Source of the DNA: an uncultured bacterium | GTDB taxonomy: Bacteria; Verrucomicrobiota; Kiritimatiellia; RFP12; UBA1067 | Direction: 5' to 3' | NCBI GenBank assembly: GCA_902779075.1 | Contig: CACZAK010000230.1 | Coordinates: forward strand, 1-18,634 | DNA length: 18,634 nucleotides | In this document: in pieces, positions 7,250 to 14,571 of the stretch | Position numbering within the stretch: position 1 is the stretch's first letter | How the letters are laid out: each line of letters opens with the position of its first letter | Translations under genes and position numbers: made by a program | The notes under the pieces: generated by a model | Database searches by the model: none | The model's input: only the letters and a program-made list of their open reading frames with translations | What the model was told of the DNA's origin: nothing

Positions 7250-7854
7250 GCGGCTGGACCACAAAGAAACTGGGCGAGGTGTGCACCTTTAGGCGTGGAC
7301 TTACGTATTCAAAAGGTGATGAAGTAGAACATTCAAGTAAAGTAGTTTTACGCGCGAATAACATTTCACTTGAAAAGAATCAGCTTTGCTTTGACGAGTT
7401 AAAATTTATTCGTGATGATTTTGAGATACCAGATGATAAGTATCTCGAGAAGGACTGCGTGTTAATATGTACTGCAAGTGGGAGTAAGGCCCATCTGGGG
7501 AAAGTTGCCTATATCGATAAGGAATATGACTTTGCCTTTGGCGGATTTATGGGGTTGATTGTTCCCGATGTTTCACTTGTCTTTTCACGATATTTCTATT
7601 ACGTGTTGACCGCGGAAAACTATCGCCAGTTTATTCAACGATTGACGGACGGCGCAAACATCAATAACCTAAAGTTTTCACAGTTGGCAGAATTTGATAT
7701 CCCCATCCCACCCCTCGCCGAGCAGAAGCGGATCGTGGCGAAGATCGACGCGGCGTTTGAGAAGATCGACAGGCTGAAGGCCAACGCCGAGAAGAACCAA
7801 GGGTTGGGTCGAGAAGCGGTTGGGGGAGATTGGCTCTTGCAAGAATGGCCTTAA
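7246..7854 (+). CDS. hsdS: Type I R-M specificity subunit, N-terminal half (TRD1), ends by frameshift
   Basis: ATG 7246 overlaps the stop of the preceding ATPase gene, and GAGGAG (7232-7237) gives an 8-nt spacing; a GTG at 7240 is less likely. The protein begins SGWTTKKLGEVCTFRRGL, the standard opening of a target-recognition domain. It ends with the conserved dimer-helix region IPIPPLAEQKRIVAKIDAAF (about 7699-7758) and then KANAEKN. After that this frame reads nonsense and stops at 7852-7854, while the second TRD continues one frame over from 7802. The recognition-domain part is very AT-rich (39 of 120 G+C at 7321-7440) whereas the conserved helix region is GC-rich. HsdS determines the DNA sequence recognised by both methylase and nuclease. 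The identification is secure; whether this half is functional alone is unknown. Confidence 0.88.
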   Translation: MSGWTTKKLGEVCTFRRGLTYSKGDEVEHSSKVVLRANNISLEKNQLCFDELKFIRDDFEIPDDKYLEKDCVLICTASGSKAHLGKVAYIDKEYDFAFGGFMGLIVPDVSLVFSRYFYYVLTAENYRQFIQRLTDGANINNLKFSQLAEFDIPIPPLAEQKRIVAKIDAAFEKIDRLKANAEKNQGLGREAVGGDWLLQEWP

Positions 7855-8404
7855 TTTTAAGCGAGCAGCCGAAGGCGAAAAGATAGATATTGTTGGCGTA
7901 GGTGATTTCAAAAAAGGTCTCGTGGTGGATGATGCGACGGAACTTGAACGGCTGACATTGCAAGAGTTACCCGAGCACGAATGGTATCTTCAGCCAAATG
8001 ATATTGTTTTTGTCCGGTCGAATGGCAGCAAGGCACTTGTTGGTCGAGCGGTTATAATCAAGGCAAAAAGGCCTTTGACTTTCAGTGGGTTTTGCATCCG
8101 CTATCGAATTGAAGATAAGTGCATTGATCCAGATTATCTTGCTCGCATCGTATCGGTTGAAAGCTTTCGCAAGACGATGCTTTCCGGACGGAATGCAACT
8201 ACGATCAATAATGTTACACAGCCAATTCTTTTATCACAGGTGATTAGTATTCCATCACTTGCCGAGCAGAAGCAAATCGTCAATCGGCTGGACTTTCTTT
8301 CACAGAAGCTTGAAACCCTCCAGCAGAACTACGCGCGGCAGGTTGCCGACTGCGCAGAGATGCGGCAGGCGATCTTGCGGGAAGCATTTGAGGGAAGACT
8401 ATGA
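7820..8404 (+). CDS. hsdS: Type I R-M specificity subunit, C-terminal half (TRD2), out of frame with first half
   Basis: Recognisable sequence begins at 7802 as KGWVEKRLGEIGSCKNGL, which aligns with the start of the first half (SGWTTKKLGEVCTFRRGL), showing the usual two-fold symmetry of HsdS. The only possible independent start is TTG 7820, without a convincing ribosome-binding site. The body (7850-8250) is AT-rich like TRD1. It ends with ISIPSLAEQKQIVNRLDFLS and ILREAFEGRL, a typical HsdS C-terminus. From 7246 to 8404 is 1159 nt, close to a normal HsdS but one base off a whole number of codons; the linker between halves also looks short. The stop overlaps an ATG (ATGA, 8401-8404) that begins a copy of the hsdR 5' end. 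This may be a broken gene, a phase-off state, two half-subunits, or a sequencing error. Confidence 0.85.
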   Translation: MGEIGSCKNGLNFKRAAEGEKIDIVGVGDFKKGLVVDDATELERLTLQELPEHEWYLQPNDIVFVRSNGSKALVGRAVIIKAKRPLTFSGFCIRYRIEDKCIDPDYLARIVSVESFRKTMLSGRNATTINNVTQPILLSQVISIPSLAEQKQIVNRLDFLSQKLETLQQNYARQVADCAEMRQAILREAFEGRL

Positions 8405-8421
8405 ACGAAGCGAAGACGAGG
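8401..8421 (+). repeat. Remnant or duplicate of the hsdR 5' end at the hsdS stop
   Basis: These 21 bases start ATGAACGAAGCG and encode MNEAKTR. They match the first 21 bases of intact hsdR (11942-11962, MNEAQTR) at 20 of 21 positions. The ATG overlaps the hsdS stop TGA. After 8421 the similarity ends and the frame stops within five codons (MNEAKTRGRIF). This marks the left edge of the DNA lying between hsdS and hsdR. Confidence 0.85.
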
Positions 8422-8444
8422 GGGCGCATTTTTTGAGGTGATGC

Positions 8445-11156
8445 GTGGAATCGTTTGCTGAAATAGTGCCGCAGGTTGTTTTGCGCATCTTCGCGCCGTT
8501 GCTCGGCGCGTGCGTTGTGGCTTGGGTAATCATGCTGTTCGTCCAGTGCTTCTCGGGGAAGCTACACTCCTGTCGCTTCACTTTTGCGGAAAAAGGAAGC
8601 GGCGAGAGCGCCGCTTCCCCGAGGTGTGGCCTCGGCAAGGCAGTCTGTGCAGGGCTTGTTGCGCTGGCGATTGCCTGCACTACTTTGTGTGGCAAGAACA
8701 CCAACGGCGTGAACGGCGTCGGGGGGATGTACCTGATGCAGTTCAATCCGCCGGTGGTGCAGTCTGTCACGCCGGAGAATATTTCAAACGGCTGGCGCGT
8801 GGCGGAGGTGTCCGATGTCGGGGCGTTCGCGCCGCCGCCCGCGAACGCGGTTACGAATGAGCGGTGGCGTCTGCGCGGCGCACACGATGACGCCTTCCGC
8901 ATCCCTGCGGACGGTTGGTCGTACCCGTATGCCTCGGGCATTACGGTTCTTTCGCGTGGCGAAATCCGCACGAGCATCCGCGCCCATGACTTCCCGCCCG
9001 CGTTTGACCAAGACCTATCGCTCGTGCCGAATTTCAACTGGTCGCTGCTCCCAGAAGGTCGGCAGGAAAGCGCGTTCTGGTACGGGGCTTCGCCATCCAA
9101 CACTTTGCTTGCCACATGGTGGAACGCGGCGCTCGGGCGTGAAGCGACAAATCCAGTATGCTTCCAGGCTGAACTGTACACGAACGGTGGCTTCGACTAC
9201 CGCTACGAAGACCGCACCGTGCGCCACGTGCGCGTGTGGCCGTTCGATCTTGACGACGACGGGCTTGAAAACTCCGTCGACCCCGATCCGCTCGTCGCCG
9301 GTCCCGACGCGCACGGCACGAACGCGGAATGGTACAACACGGTTTGCTCAAACGTGCTGGAAACTGTCGCAGGGGATGGCGGCGCGTCGGGGACGCCGTG
9401 CCCTACCCTGTCGTGGCGTGAGGAAGTCAATTCCAACGCCTACTATTTTGTGGATGTCATTGCGACGAACGGCCCCGCGCCGATCTATTTCACGGGCGAC
9501 CGCGAATCTCGCCTCGGCAATCCCGTAGTGGTGGCACGTGCCTTCGAGACGAACCGCGTGCCACTCCTCATCGGCATCAACTATGCCGTCACTTCCACCG
9601 TGCCAATCTCCATTTCGATCCCCTACGAAGGCTTCGCCACAATTACCACCAACGGCGTTTCAAACTACAACGTGCGCTGGCCACTGGAGTTCAACGTGTT
9701 GACGGACGGAATCGGCTATAGAGTTAGTGCCGTACCATACGATCCCGGATGTGAGTTCCAGTGGCCAACGCCGATGCGATTCGTTACGTGCAACTACACG
9801 ACGGATGGAGGTTGGATAGGATTCAGCTGTTGTTGGAGCGGGAACTGCGGATGTAGTGGCTGCTCGGTTGCGGGAGAGGCCGTGCTGGAGGATACTTCGT
9901 TCGACCTCCCTGATGTCTGGTGCGGGTGCTGGCATTACAATCCGTTTTATCCTGGAGTAGGACCGAGCTTAACCAATATGCCTCCCGTTTTCGCATCGTT
10001 CGACAAGTCGGTGGTGTTTTACGAGGATGCCTACACGAACGTGCCTAACGATGTGGTCGCCAAGCACTCTACGAATACGACGCTTACCGTCTTCGCGTAC
10101 GGCGGAGAGGATGGCAGGATGCTTTACGTTTCGGATCAGAACATCGGCAAACTTGTCCGCACAGGAGGAAAGGCGATTACGTTCCCGTACACGGCTTTCG
10201 TCCCGCCGAACAGCGGCATGTCGTTTTCGATTGAATATGAGGCGGAGACGCACAGCGATTCTGAGGGGGACATTACCGTAACGGCTTCGATAACGCCCGG
10301 TGACGGTGGGGGAAGTGTCAGTGCGTCCGCGACAACAACTGTGGTGAAAGTGCTATTGGAGACTCAATACGGAGCACCTTGCAATGGCAATAGGTATAGG
10401 CACACGTATGGTGTTAATGAGTTGGTAATATGTAAATGGCAACCTATGTCATTGCCAGTTACTTGGAGTGCAAGCGCAGGTGGATCTATAGATTTTACAA
10501 GCGGGTTCCCATGGTTCAAAGCACCAATACGAGGTGGAGGATGTACTATCGTGGCGACGGCCGGAAGTGAAAGCTTCCAATTTAACTGCTTGACGGTTGA
10601 GCCTGAAAAGTTCTATTGTGAAAGAGTTGCGGCAATAGATTCTGGTCTCGGTACTAACATCGCCGGCGGGGTGGGCATGAGCCTTGAACTGTACATTAAG
10701 CCGTTAACAGTCTCTTTTGGGAATATTGCGCTTCAGGAGGTGCCTACGGATACTGGACAGGTGTGGGGCTATTTTCTCAATAACGCTTTCTCGCACATGT
10801 GGGCCCATACGCGTGACAATAGAGCAGGACAGTGGCACAATGTCGGAAGTGACAATCTTTTCATGCTTAATGACGAAGCTATTCTGGAAGGGGATTTGCC
10901 TCCTGTTACGCCAGATGGAACGTTAACGAACGACATATCGTTCGGATGGATTGAAGGCGGCATAGTATGGTCAATACCACTTGGTTGGAACAATAGAAAC
11001 ATGGATGAAGAGGATCTGCCTGTACGGACAAATGCCGTACCGGAGCAACAGAGATTTGTGATTAATTCAGAAGGCACCTTGGGCGTTGTAAAGGCGGGGC
11101 ATTATGTTCTTCGCGGTACAAACACCCAGATAACTACAGGGAGGCTCGTGGAATGA
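8445..11156 (+). CDS. Large membrane-anchored or secreted protein of unknown function
   Basis: The product is 903 residues from GTG 8445, 4 nt after GAGGTG (8435-8440); a start at ATG 8532 or later is possible. Two hydrophobic stretches near the N-terminus (about 9-34 VVLRIFAPLLGACVVAWVIM and 66-81 AVCAGLVALAIACTTLCG) suggest membrane insertion or export. DLDDDGLENSVDPD (268-281) resembles an acidic calcium-binding loop of thrombospondin-3 type. A cysteine cluster (C462, C463, C468, C470, C473, C493, C495) could form disulfides. The rest is strand-rich with many Asn-Gly-Val turns. I do not recognise a catalytic motif. G+C falls from 38/60 at 9241-9300 to 49/120 at 10381-10500, so the last third differs in composition from the rest. 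It overlaps the lipoprotein gene by ATGA, so the two products probably act together. No promoter is visible upstream; expression probably depends on the R-M operon. Confidence 0.7.
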   Translation: MESFAEIVPQVVLRIFAPLLGACVVAWVIMLFVQCFSGKLHSCRFTFAEKGSGESAASPRCGLGKAVCAGLVALAIACTTLCGKNTNGVNGVGGMYLMQFNPPVVQSVTPENISNGWRVAEVSDVGAFAPPPANAVTNERWRLRGAHDDAFRIPADGWSYPYASGITVLSRGEIRTSIRAHDFPPAFDQDLSLVPNFNWSLLPEGRQESAFWYGASPSNTLLATWWNAALGREATNPVCFQAELYTNGGFDYRYEDRTVRHVRVWPFDLDDDGLENSVDPDPLVAGPDAHGTNAEWYNTVCSNVLETVAGDGGASGTPCPTLSWREEVNSNAYYFVDVIATNGPAPIYFTGDRESRLGNPVVVARAFETNRVPLLIGINYAVTSTVPISISIPYEGFATITTNGVSNYNVRWPLEFNVLTDGIGYRVSAVPYDPGCEFQWPTPMRFVTCNYTTDGGWIGFSCCWSGNCGCSGCSVAGEAVLEDTSFDLPDVWCGCWHYNPFYPGVGPSLTNMPPVFASFDKSVVFYEDAYTNVPNDVVAKHSTNTTLTVFAYGGEDGRMLYVSDQNIGKLVRTGGKAITFPYTAFVPPNSGMSFSIEYEAETHSDSEGDITVTASITPGDGGGSVSASATTTVVKVLLETQYGAPCNGNRYRHTYGVNELVICKWQPMSLPVTWSASAGGSIDFTSGFPWFKAPIRGGGCTIVATAGSESFQFNCLTVEPEKFYCERVAAIDSGLGTNIAGGVGMSLELYIKPLTVSFGNIALQEVPTDTGQVWGYFLNNAFSHMWAHTRDNRAGQWHNVGSDNLFMLNDEAILEGDLPPVTPDGTLTNDISFGWIEGGIVWSIPLGWNNRNMDEEDLPVRTNAVPEQQRFVINSEGTLGVVKAGHYVLRGTNTQITTGRLVE
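8552..8623 (+). repeat. Two mutually exclusive perfect stem pairings near the 5' end of the 903-residue gene
   Basis: CTCGGGGAAGC (8552-8562) is the exact reverse complement of 8613-8623. GGAAGCGGCG (8595-8604) is the exact reverse complement of 8609-8618 with an AGAG tetraloop. The two 3' arms share 8613-8618, so only one complete stem can form at a time. Such a layout can control translation or transcription, but it lies within the called coding region and has no T-tract. Confidence 0.45.
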
Positions 11157-11890
11157 CAGTTCATACTCTTATGGCAATCATGTTGAAGCTCGTGGTCTGC
11201 TGTGCTATGCCAACTCTGGCGTTGATGATGGTCGGCTGTGAAGGTGGTGGCGAATCTTCGACAGTGGCAGTTACTGCGGAGCAGGCGTTTGCGGAACGAT
11301 TTCGCCAAGAAGTTACGGGGTTGGCGAGACGAATAGACACGGATGAATATCACTTCAGGCAATCGGCTAATGCATTGTTTAAGACAATTACAGGAACCTC
11401 CATTCCTGAATGCCGTGATGAATTGGCGTGTATATATGCTCAAACTGTCAGGACGATCCAGTTTGACGTTGAAAACATGGCGAAGGGCGATGAAAAGGAG
11501 AACAGCAGGCTCGACAGCCGATTGCGTAATCTGTGGAACATTTCGGAATGGGCGGCACACTCTATTTTCCTTCGACATCCAGAGAGTTTGGAGGGATGGA
11601 ACTTGCTAATCAACGTCGTTCTAAAATACAGAGAAGCTGCAACGGTGGCAGGAAAGGCAATGGAGGGATTGGATGTTAACAATTCCATTCAACACCGAAA
11701 GCATAGGCGTTACTTTATGTTCAAACGGGAGATGATGTCAATGTCAGAGGCATACACTTGTACTATAGGGTGGATGTACGAGGCTTGCCGCCAAAGATTG
11801 ACACCACAGCAACGCCAGAATATTTGTCGTGAAATCAAAGCAAAGCTAGGCGAATTGCCGCCGGAAATGACGAAGGATGAACCAAAATGA
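11153..11890 (+). CDS. Predicted lipoprotein, partner of the upstream 903-residue protein
   Basis: The product is 245 residues. ATG 11153 overlaps the upstream stop by 4 bp, and GGGAGG (11139-11144) lies 8 nt upstream. The N-terminus is a hydrophobic signal (LMAIMLKLVVCCAMPTLALM) ending in MVGC with the candidate lipidated cysteine at 29; the lipobox is acceptable rather than perfect. The mature part (EGGGESSTVAVTAEQAF onward) looks mainly alpha-helical, with many charged residues and a lysine/glutamate-rich C-terminus. I do not recognise a family. The gene is richer in A+T than hsdM or hsdR. The likely location is the inner leaf of the outer membrane or the outer face of the inner membrane. 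Pairing with a large exported protein suggests a partner, chaperone or immunity role, which is a guess from layout only. Confidence 0.75.
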   Translation: MTVHTLMAIMLKLVVCCAMPTLALMMVGCEGGGESSTVAVTAEQAFAERFRQEVTGLARRIDTDEYHFRQSANALFKTITGTSIPECRDELACIYAQTVRTIQFDVENMAKGDEKENSRLDSRLRNLWNISEWAAHSIFLRHPESLEGWNLLINVVLKYREAATVAGKAMEGLDVNNSIQHRKHRRYFMFKREMMSMSEAYTCTIGWMYEACRQRLTPQQRQNICREIKAKLGELPPEMTKDEPK

Positions 11891-11941
11891 ACACTACGTC
11901 GTCAGAAACAAACTGCTATGTGAAAGGATAGAGTGATTGCC

Positions 11942-11962
11942 ATGAACGAAGCGCAGACGAGG
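11942..11962 (+). repeat. Right-hand copy of the 21-bp hsdR start duplication
   Basis: This is the pair of 8401-8421, with one mismatch at position 13 (C here, A there). Bases upstream of the two ATGs show no similarity, so the duplication begins at the start codon. Confidence 0.85.
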
Positions 11963-14314
11963 CTTAACCTGATCGATCCCGCGATTCGGGCGGCGGGATG
12001 GACGGAGGAGAACGACTGCCAGGTGCTGGTGGAGCAGACCGTCGCGCCGGGGCGCGTGGGGAAGGTTCGCGGCAAGCCGCTCCGCGCCGACTACATCCTC
12101 TGCCACCGCGGGCGGCGTCTCGTGGTGGTCGAGGCGAAGGGCGACGAGCATCAGGCGATCGAGGGCTACGAGCAGGCGCTAAAGTACGGGCGCATGCTGG
12201 GCGTGCAGGTGGCGTACGCGACGAACGGACGCGAAATTCTCGAGATCGACCTCGCGACGGGCGGGGCGAATCCCGTGTCCGAATTCCCGGCGCCGCAGGA
12301 GCTGTGGTCGTTCATGGGGCTCGGCGGCGGCGAGGGATGGGTCGAGGCGTTTTCCCTCGTGCCGTTCTGGTTCGACGCGGTGAAGCGCCCGCGCTACTAC
12401 CAGGAACTCGCCGTCAACCGCGTGACCGATGCCATCGCGGCGCGGCAGCGGCGCATCCTCCTCACGCTCGCCACCGGCACGGGCAAGACGTTCATCGCGT
12501 TCCAGATCGCGTGGAAGCTCTTCAAGGCGAGGTGGAACCTCCAGGCGGCGGGCGACGGACGCCCGGGCGCGCGGACGCCGCGCATCCTCTTCATCACCGA
12601 CCGCAACATCCTCGCCAACCAGGGGCTGATCGACTTCAGCGGGTTCGACGAACACGCGCTCGCCCGCGTCACGCCCAAAGCGATCCACAAGCGCGACGAC
12701 AAGGTGCCGACGAACGCGACCGTTTTCTTCACGATCTACGAAACGCTCATGCAGGGCGAGTCGGGCCGGGAGTTCTACCGACAGTACGCGCCCGATTTCT
12801 TCGACTTCATCATCATCGACGAATGCCATCGGGGCGGCGCGAAGGACGAAAGCACGTGGCGTCAGATCCTCGAATACTTCGAGCCCGCGTACCAGCTCGG
12901 CATGACCGCCACGCCCAAGCGCGACGTCAACGCCGATACGTACCGCTACTTCGGGAGGCCGGTCTACGAGTATTCGCTTCTGCAGGGCATCGAGGATGGC
13001 TTCCTCACGCCGTTCCGCGTCCAGAAGGCGACCTGCACGATCGACGACTACGAATACGACGACTGCGATACCGTCGTTTCCGGCGAAGAGGAGCTGGACA
13101 AGGAGAAGACCTACGAGGAGCGGGACTTCTACCGGGGGCGCATCCGCATCCGCGAGCGCGACGAGGAGCGCGTGCGGGAGCTGCTGGACAAGATCAACCC
13201 GATGGACAAGACCATCATCTTCTGCTACAACCAGCCGCACGCCATGGAGATCATGTCCATGGTCAACAAGTTCCAGAAGCTCGCGGAGAAGACGCCCGAC
13301 TACTGTCGCCGCGTGACGGCGAACGACGGCGAGGAAGGGGAGCGCTTCCTGCGCGAGTTCCAGAACAACGAGAAGCAGTTCCCGGTCGTCCTCACCACGT
13401 CGCAGAAGCTCTCGACGGGCGTCGACGCGCGGAACGTGCGGAACATCGTGCTGATGAGGCCCGTCAACTCGATGGTCGAGTTCAAGCAGATCGTCGGGCG
13501 CGGAACGCGTCTCTTCGACGAGAAGTACTACTTCACCATCTACGACTTCGTGGGCGCGAGCGACAAGTTCGACGACCCGGCGTGGGACGGTCCGCCCGTG
13601 TGTCCGAAATGCGGGTGCGATCCGTGCGTGTGTACGCGCGGCGGGAAGGGCAGGGGCGGCGGTGAAGGGGGCGACGGCCCGAAGGCGTGCCCGATCTGCG
13701 GCAATCTCCCCTGCACCTGCGAGAAGACGGAGAAGACGATCGTCATCCGCCTCGGGAAGGATCGCAAGGTCCAGGTGAATACCGCGTGGGAGAGCCTCAT
13801 CATGTACAACGGGAAGATGGTCCCCGTGGAGGCGTTCGTGAAGAAGGTGTTCGCGAAAGTGACGGGGCTCGTCGGCTCGGCGGAGGAGCTGCGCCAGGCG
13901 TGGAGCGAGCAGGCGACGCGCCGGGAGCTTCTCGCGAAGCTGGCCGAGAACGGATTTGAGATGGAGCGGCTGAAGGAACTGCAGAAGCTGATGGACTCCG
14001 AGGACTGCGACCTGCTCGACGTGCTGGAGTACGTGGCGTTCGAGGTGCCCATGCAGAAGCGCGTTGAGCGCGCGGGCGCGGCGAGGAAGGGGCTTTCGCA
14101 GTGGGTCACGGATGAGCATGCGAAGGGCTTCTACACGTTCGTGCTCGACAACTACGTGCAGGAGGGCGTCGACGTGTTCACGCGCGACGACGCGCTCTCG
14201 CAGCTCATCGTCACGAAGTACCACACGCTTCCCGACGCGAGCCGCATTCTCGGCGACCTTAAACTCATCAGCACCGGCTTCGCCACCCTCCAGCGCGCGG
14301 TCTACGCGGCGTAA
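11942..14314 (+). CDS. hsdR: Type I restriction-modification system, restriction/translocation subunit (R subunit)
   Basis: The product is 790 residues from ATG 11942. This start is supported by the duplicate at 8401, which also begins with this ATG; a GTG at 11933 is the alternative. The N-terminal nuclease core has D50, E64 and K66 (RADYILC, VVVEAKG), a PD-(D/E)xK site. Helicase motifs follow: Walker A LATGTGKT (176-183), DECH box (293-296), motif III MTATPKR (321-327) and motif VI QIVGRGTRLF (516-525). This is the EcoEI/EcoR124-like architecture: ATP-driven DNA translocation and cleavage of unmodified DNA together with HsdM and HsdS. A cysteine-rich insert sits after the motor: CPKCGCDPCVC (554-564) and CPICGNLPCTC (583-593), joined by a Gly/Arg linker. 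The C-terminal helical part (about 620-790) probably contacts HsdM. All catalytic residues appear present, so the subunit should be active if HsdS is. Confidence 0.95.
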   Translation: MNEAQTRLNLIDPAIRAAGWTEENDCQVLVEQTVAPGRVGKVRGKPLRADYILCHRGRRLVVVEAKGDEHQAIEGYEQALKYGRMLGVQVAYATNGREILEIDLATGGANPVSEFPAPQELWSFMGLGGGEGWVEAFSLVPFWFDAVKRPRYYQELAVNRVTDAIAARQRRILLTLATGTGKTFIAFQIAWKLFKARWNLQAAGDGRPGARTPRILFITDRNILANQGLIDFSGFDEHALARVTPKAIHKRDDKVPTNATVFFTIYETLMQGESGREFYRQYAPDFFDFIIIDECHRGGAKDESTWRQILEYFEPAYQLGMTATPKRDVNADTYRYFGRPVYEYSLLQGIEDGFLTPFRVQKATCTIDDYEYDDCDTVVSGEEELDKEKTYEERDFYRGRIRIRERDEERVRELLDKINPMDKTIIFCYNQPHAMEIMSMVNKFQKLAEKTPDYCRRVTANDGEEGERFLREFQNNEKQFPVVLTTSQKLSTGVDARNVRNIVLMRPVNSMVEFKQIVGRGTRLFDEKYYFTIYDFVGASDKFDDPAWDGPPVCPKCGCDPCVCTRGGKGRGGGEGGDGPKACPICGNLPCTCEKTEKTIVIRLGKDRKVQVNTAWESLIMYNGKMVPVEAFVKKVFAKVTGLVGSAEELRQAWSEQATRRELLAKLAENGFEMERLKELQKLMDSEDCDLLDVLEYVAFEVPMQKRVERAGAARKGLSQWVTDEHAKGFYTFVLDNYVQEGVDVFTRDDALSQLIVTKYHTLPDASRILGDLKLISTGFATLQRAVYAA

Positions 14315-14440
14315 TTGGGCGCATCTACGTTTTTCACCCATACGTATTGGGATTTGGAAACAACCATGACAACTTTCAAGAACAACATTATCCTGCGGGC
14401 GAACCTTGAACATTCAGAATCATCAGAAGGCTCGCCGGGA

Positions 14441-14475
14441 CGGCTCGCCCCACCGGTCGCGCTTGTCGCGAGCCG
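14441..14475 (+). terminator. Probable terminator after hsdR, containing dispersed repeat copy 2
   Basis: CGGCTCGC (14441-14448) pairs perfectly with GCGAGCCG (14468-14475) across a 19-nt loop, followed by GATTTTC. It lies in the 257-bp gap between hsdR (stop 14312-14314) and the next promoter. Bases 14446-14471 repeat 2510-2535 at 24 of 26 positions. The remaining gap (14315-14430) shows no convincing gene. Confidence 0.5.
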
Positions 14476-14485
14476 GATTTTCGGC

Positions 14486-14515
14486 TTGCGGGCGGCGGTG
14501 AAATTGTGGTACAAT
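14486..14515 (+). promoter_or_regulatory. Sigma70-like promoter for the giant surface protein
   Basis: TTGCGG (14486-14491) and TACAAT (14510-14515) are separated by 18 bp. The leader would be about 50 nt, with GAGGA (14561-14565) 6 nt before ATG 14572. Confidence 0.6.
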
Positions 14516-14571
14516 TACAACCGTTCAACTGGCCAAGAAGGTATCTTCAACAGTTACAAAGAGGAAAAACG

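Larger units (their letters stand above)
8422..11941 (+). mobile_element. About 3.5-kb two-gene module inserted at the hsdS-hsdR junction
   Basis: The block is bounded on both sides by the 21-bp hsdR start sequence (8401-8421 and 11942-11962). It carries two genes unrelated to restriction: a 903-residue membrane/secreted protein and a lipoprotein. I see no transposase, integrase or obvious terminal inverted repeats, so the mechanism is unknown. The insertion is inferred from the flanking duplication and from the normal adjacency of hsdS and hsdR. Confidence 0.55.

Noticed and set aside
8401..8436. Small peptide gene MNEAKTRGRIF
   Set aside because: Better explained as the left copy of the hsdR 5' end, cut off after seven codons.
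8422..11941. Insertion sequence with terminal inverted repeats
   Set aside because: Ends compared by eye show no inverted repeats and neither gene resembles a transposase; only the direct duplication is supported.
12179..14413. 744-codon open frame on the minus strand opposite hsdR
   Set aside because: Product is Arg/Leu/Val/Glu-rich without motifs, and exists because high G+C makes antisense stops rare. The opposite strand has every HsdR motif.
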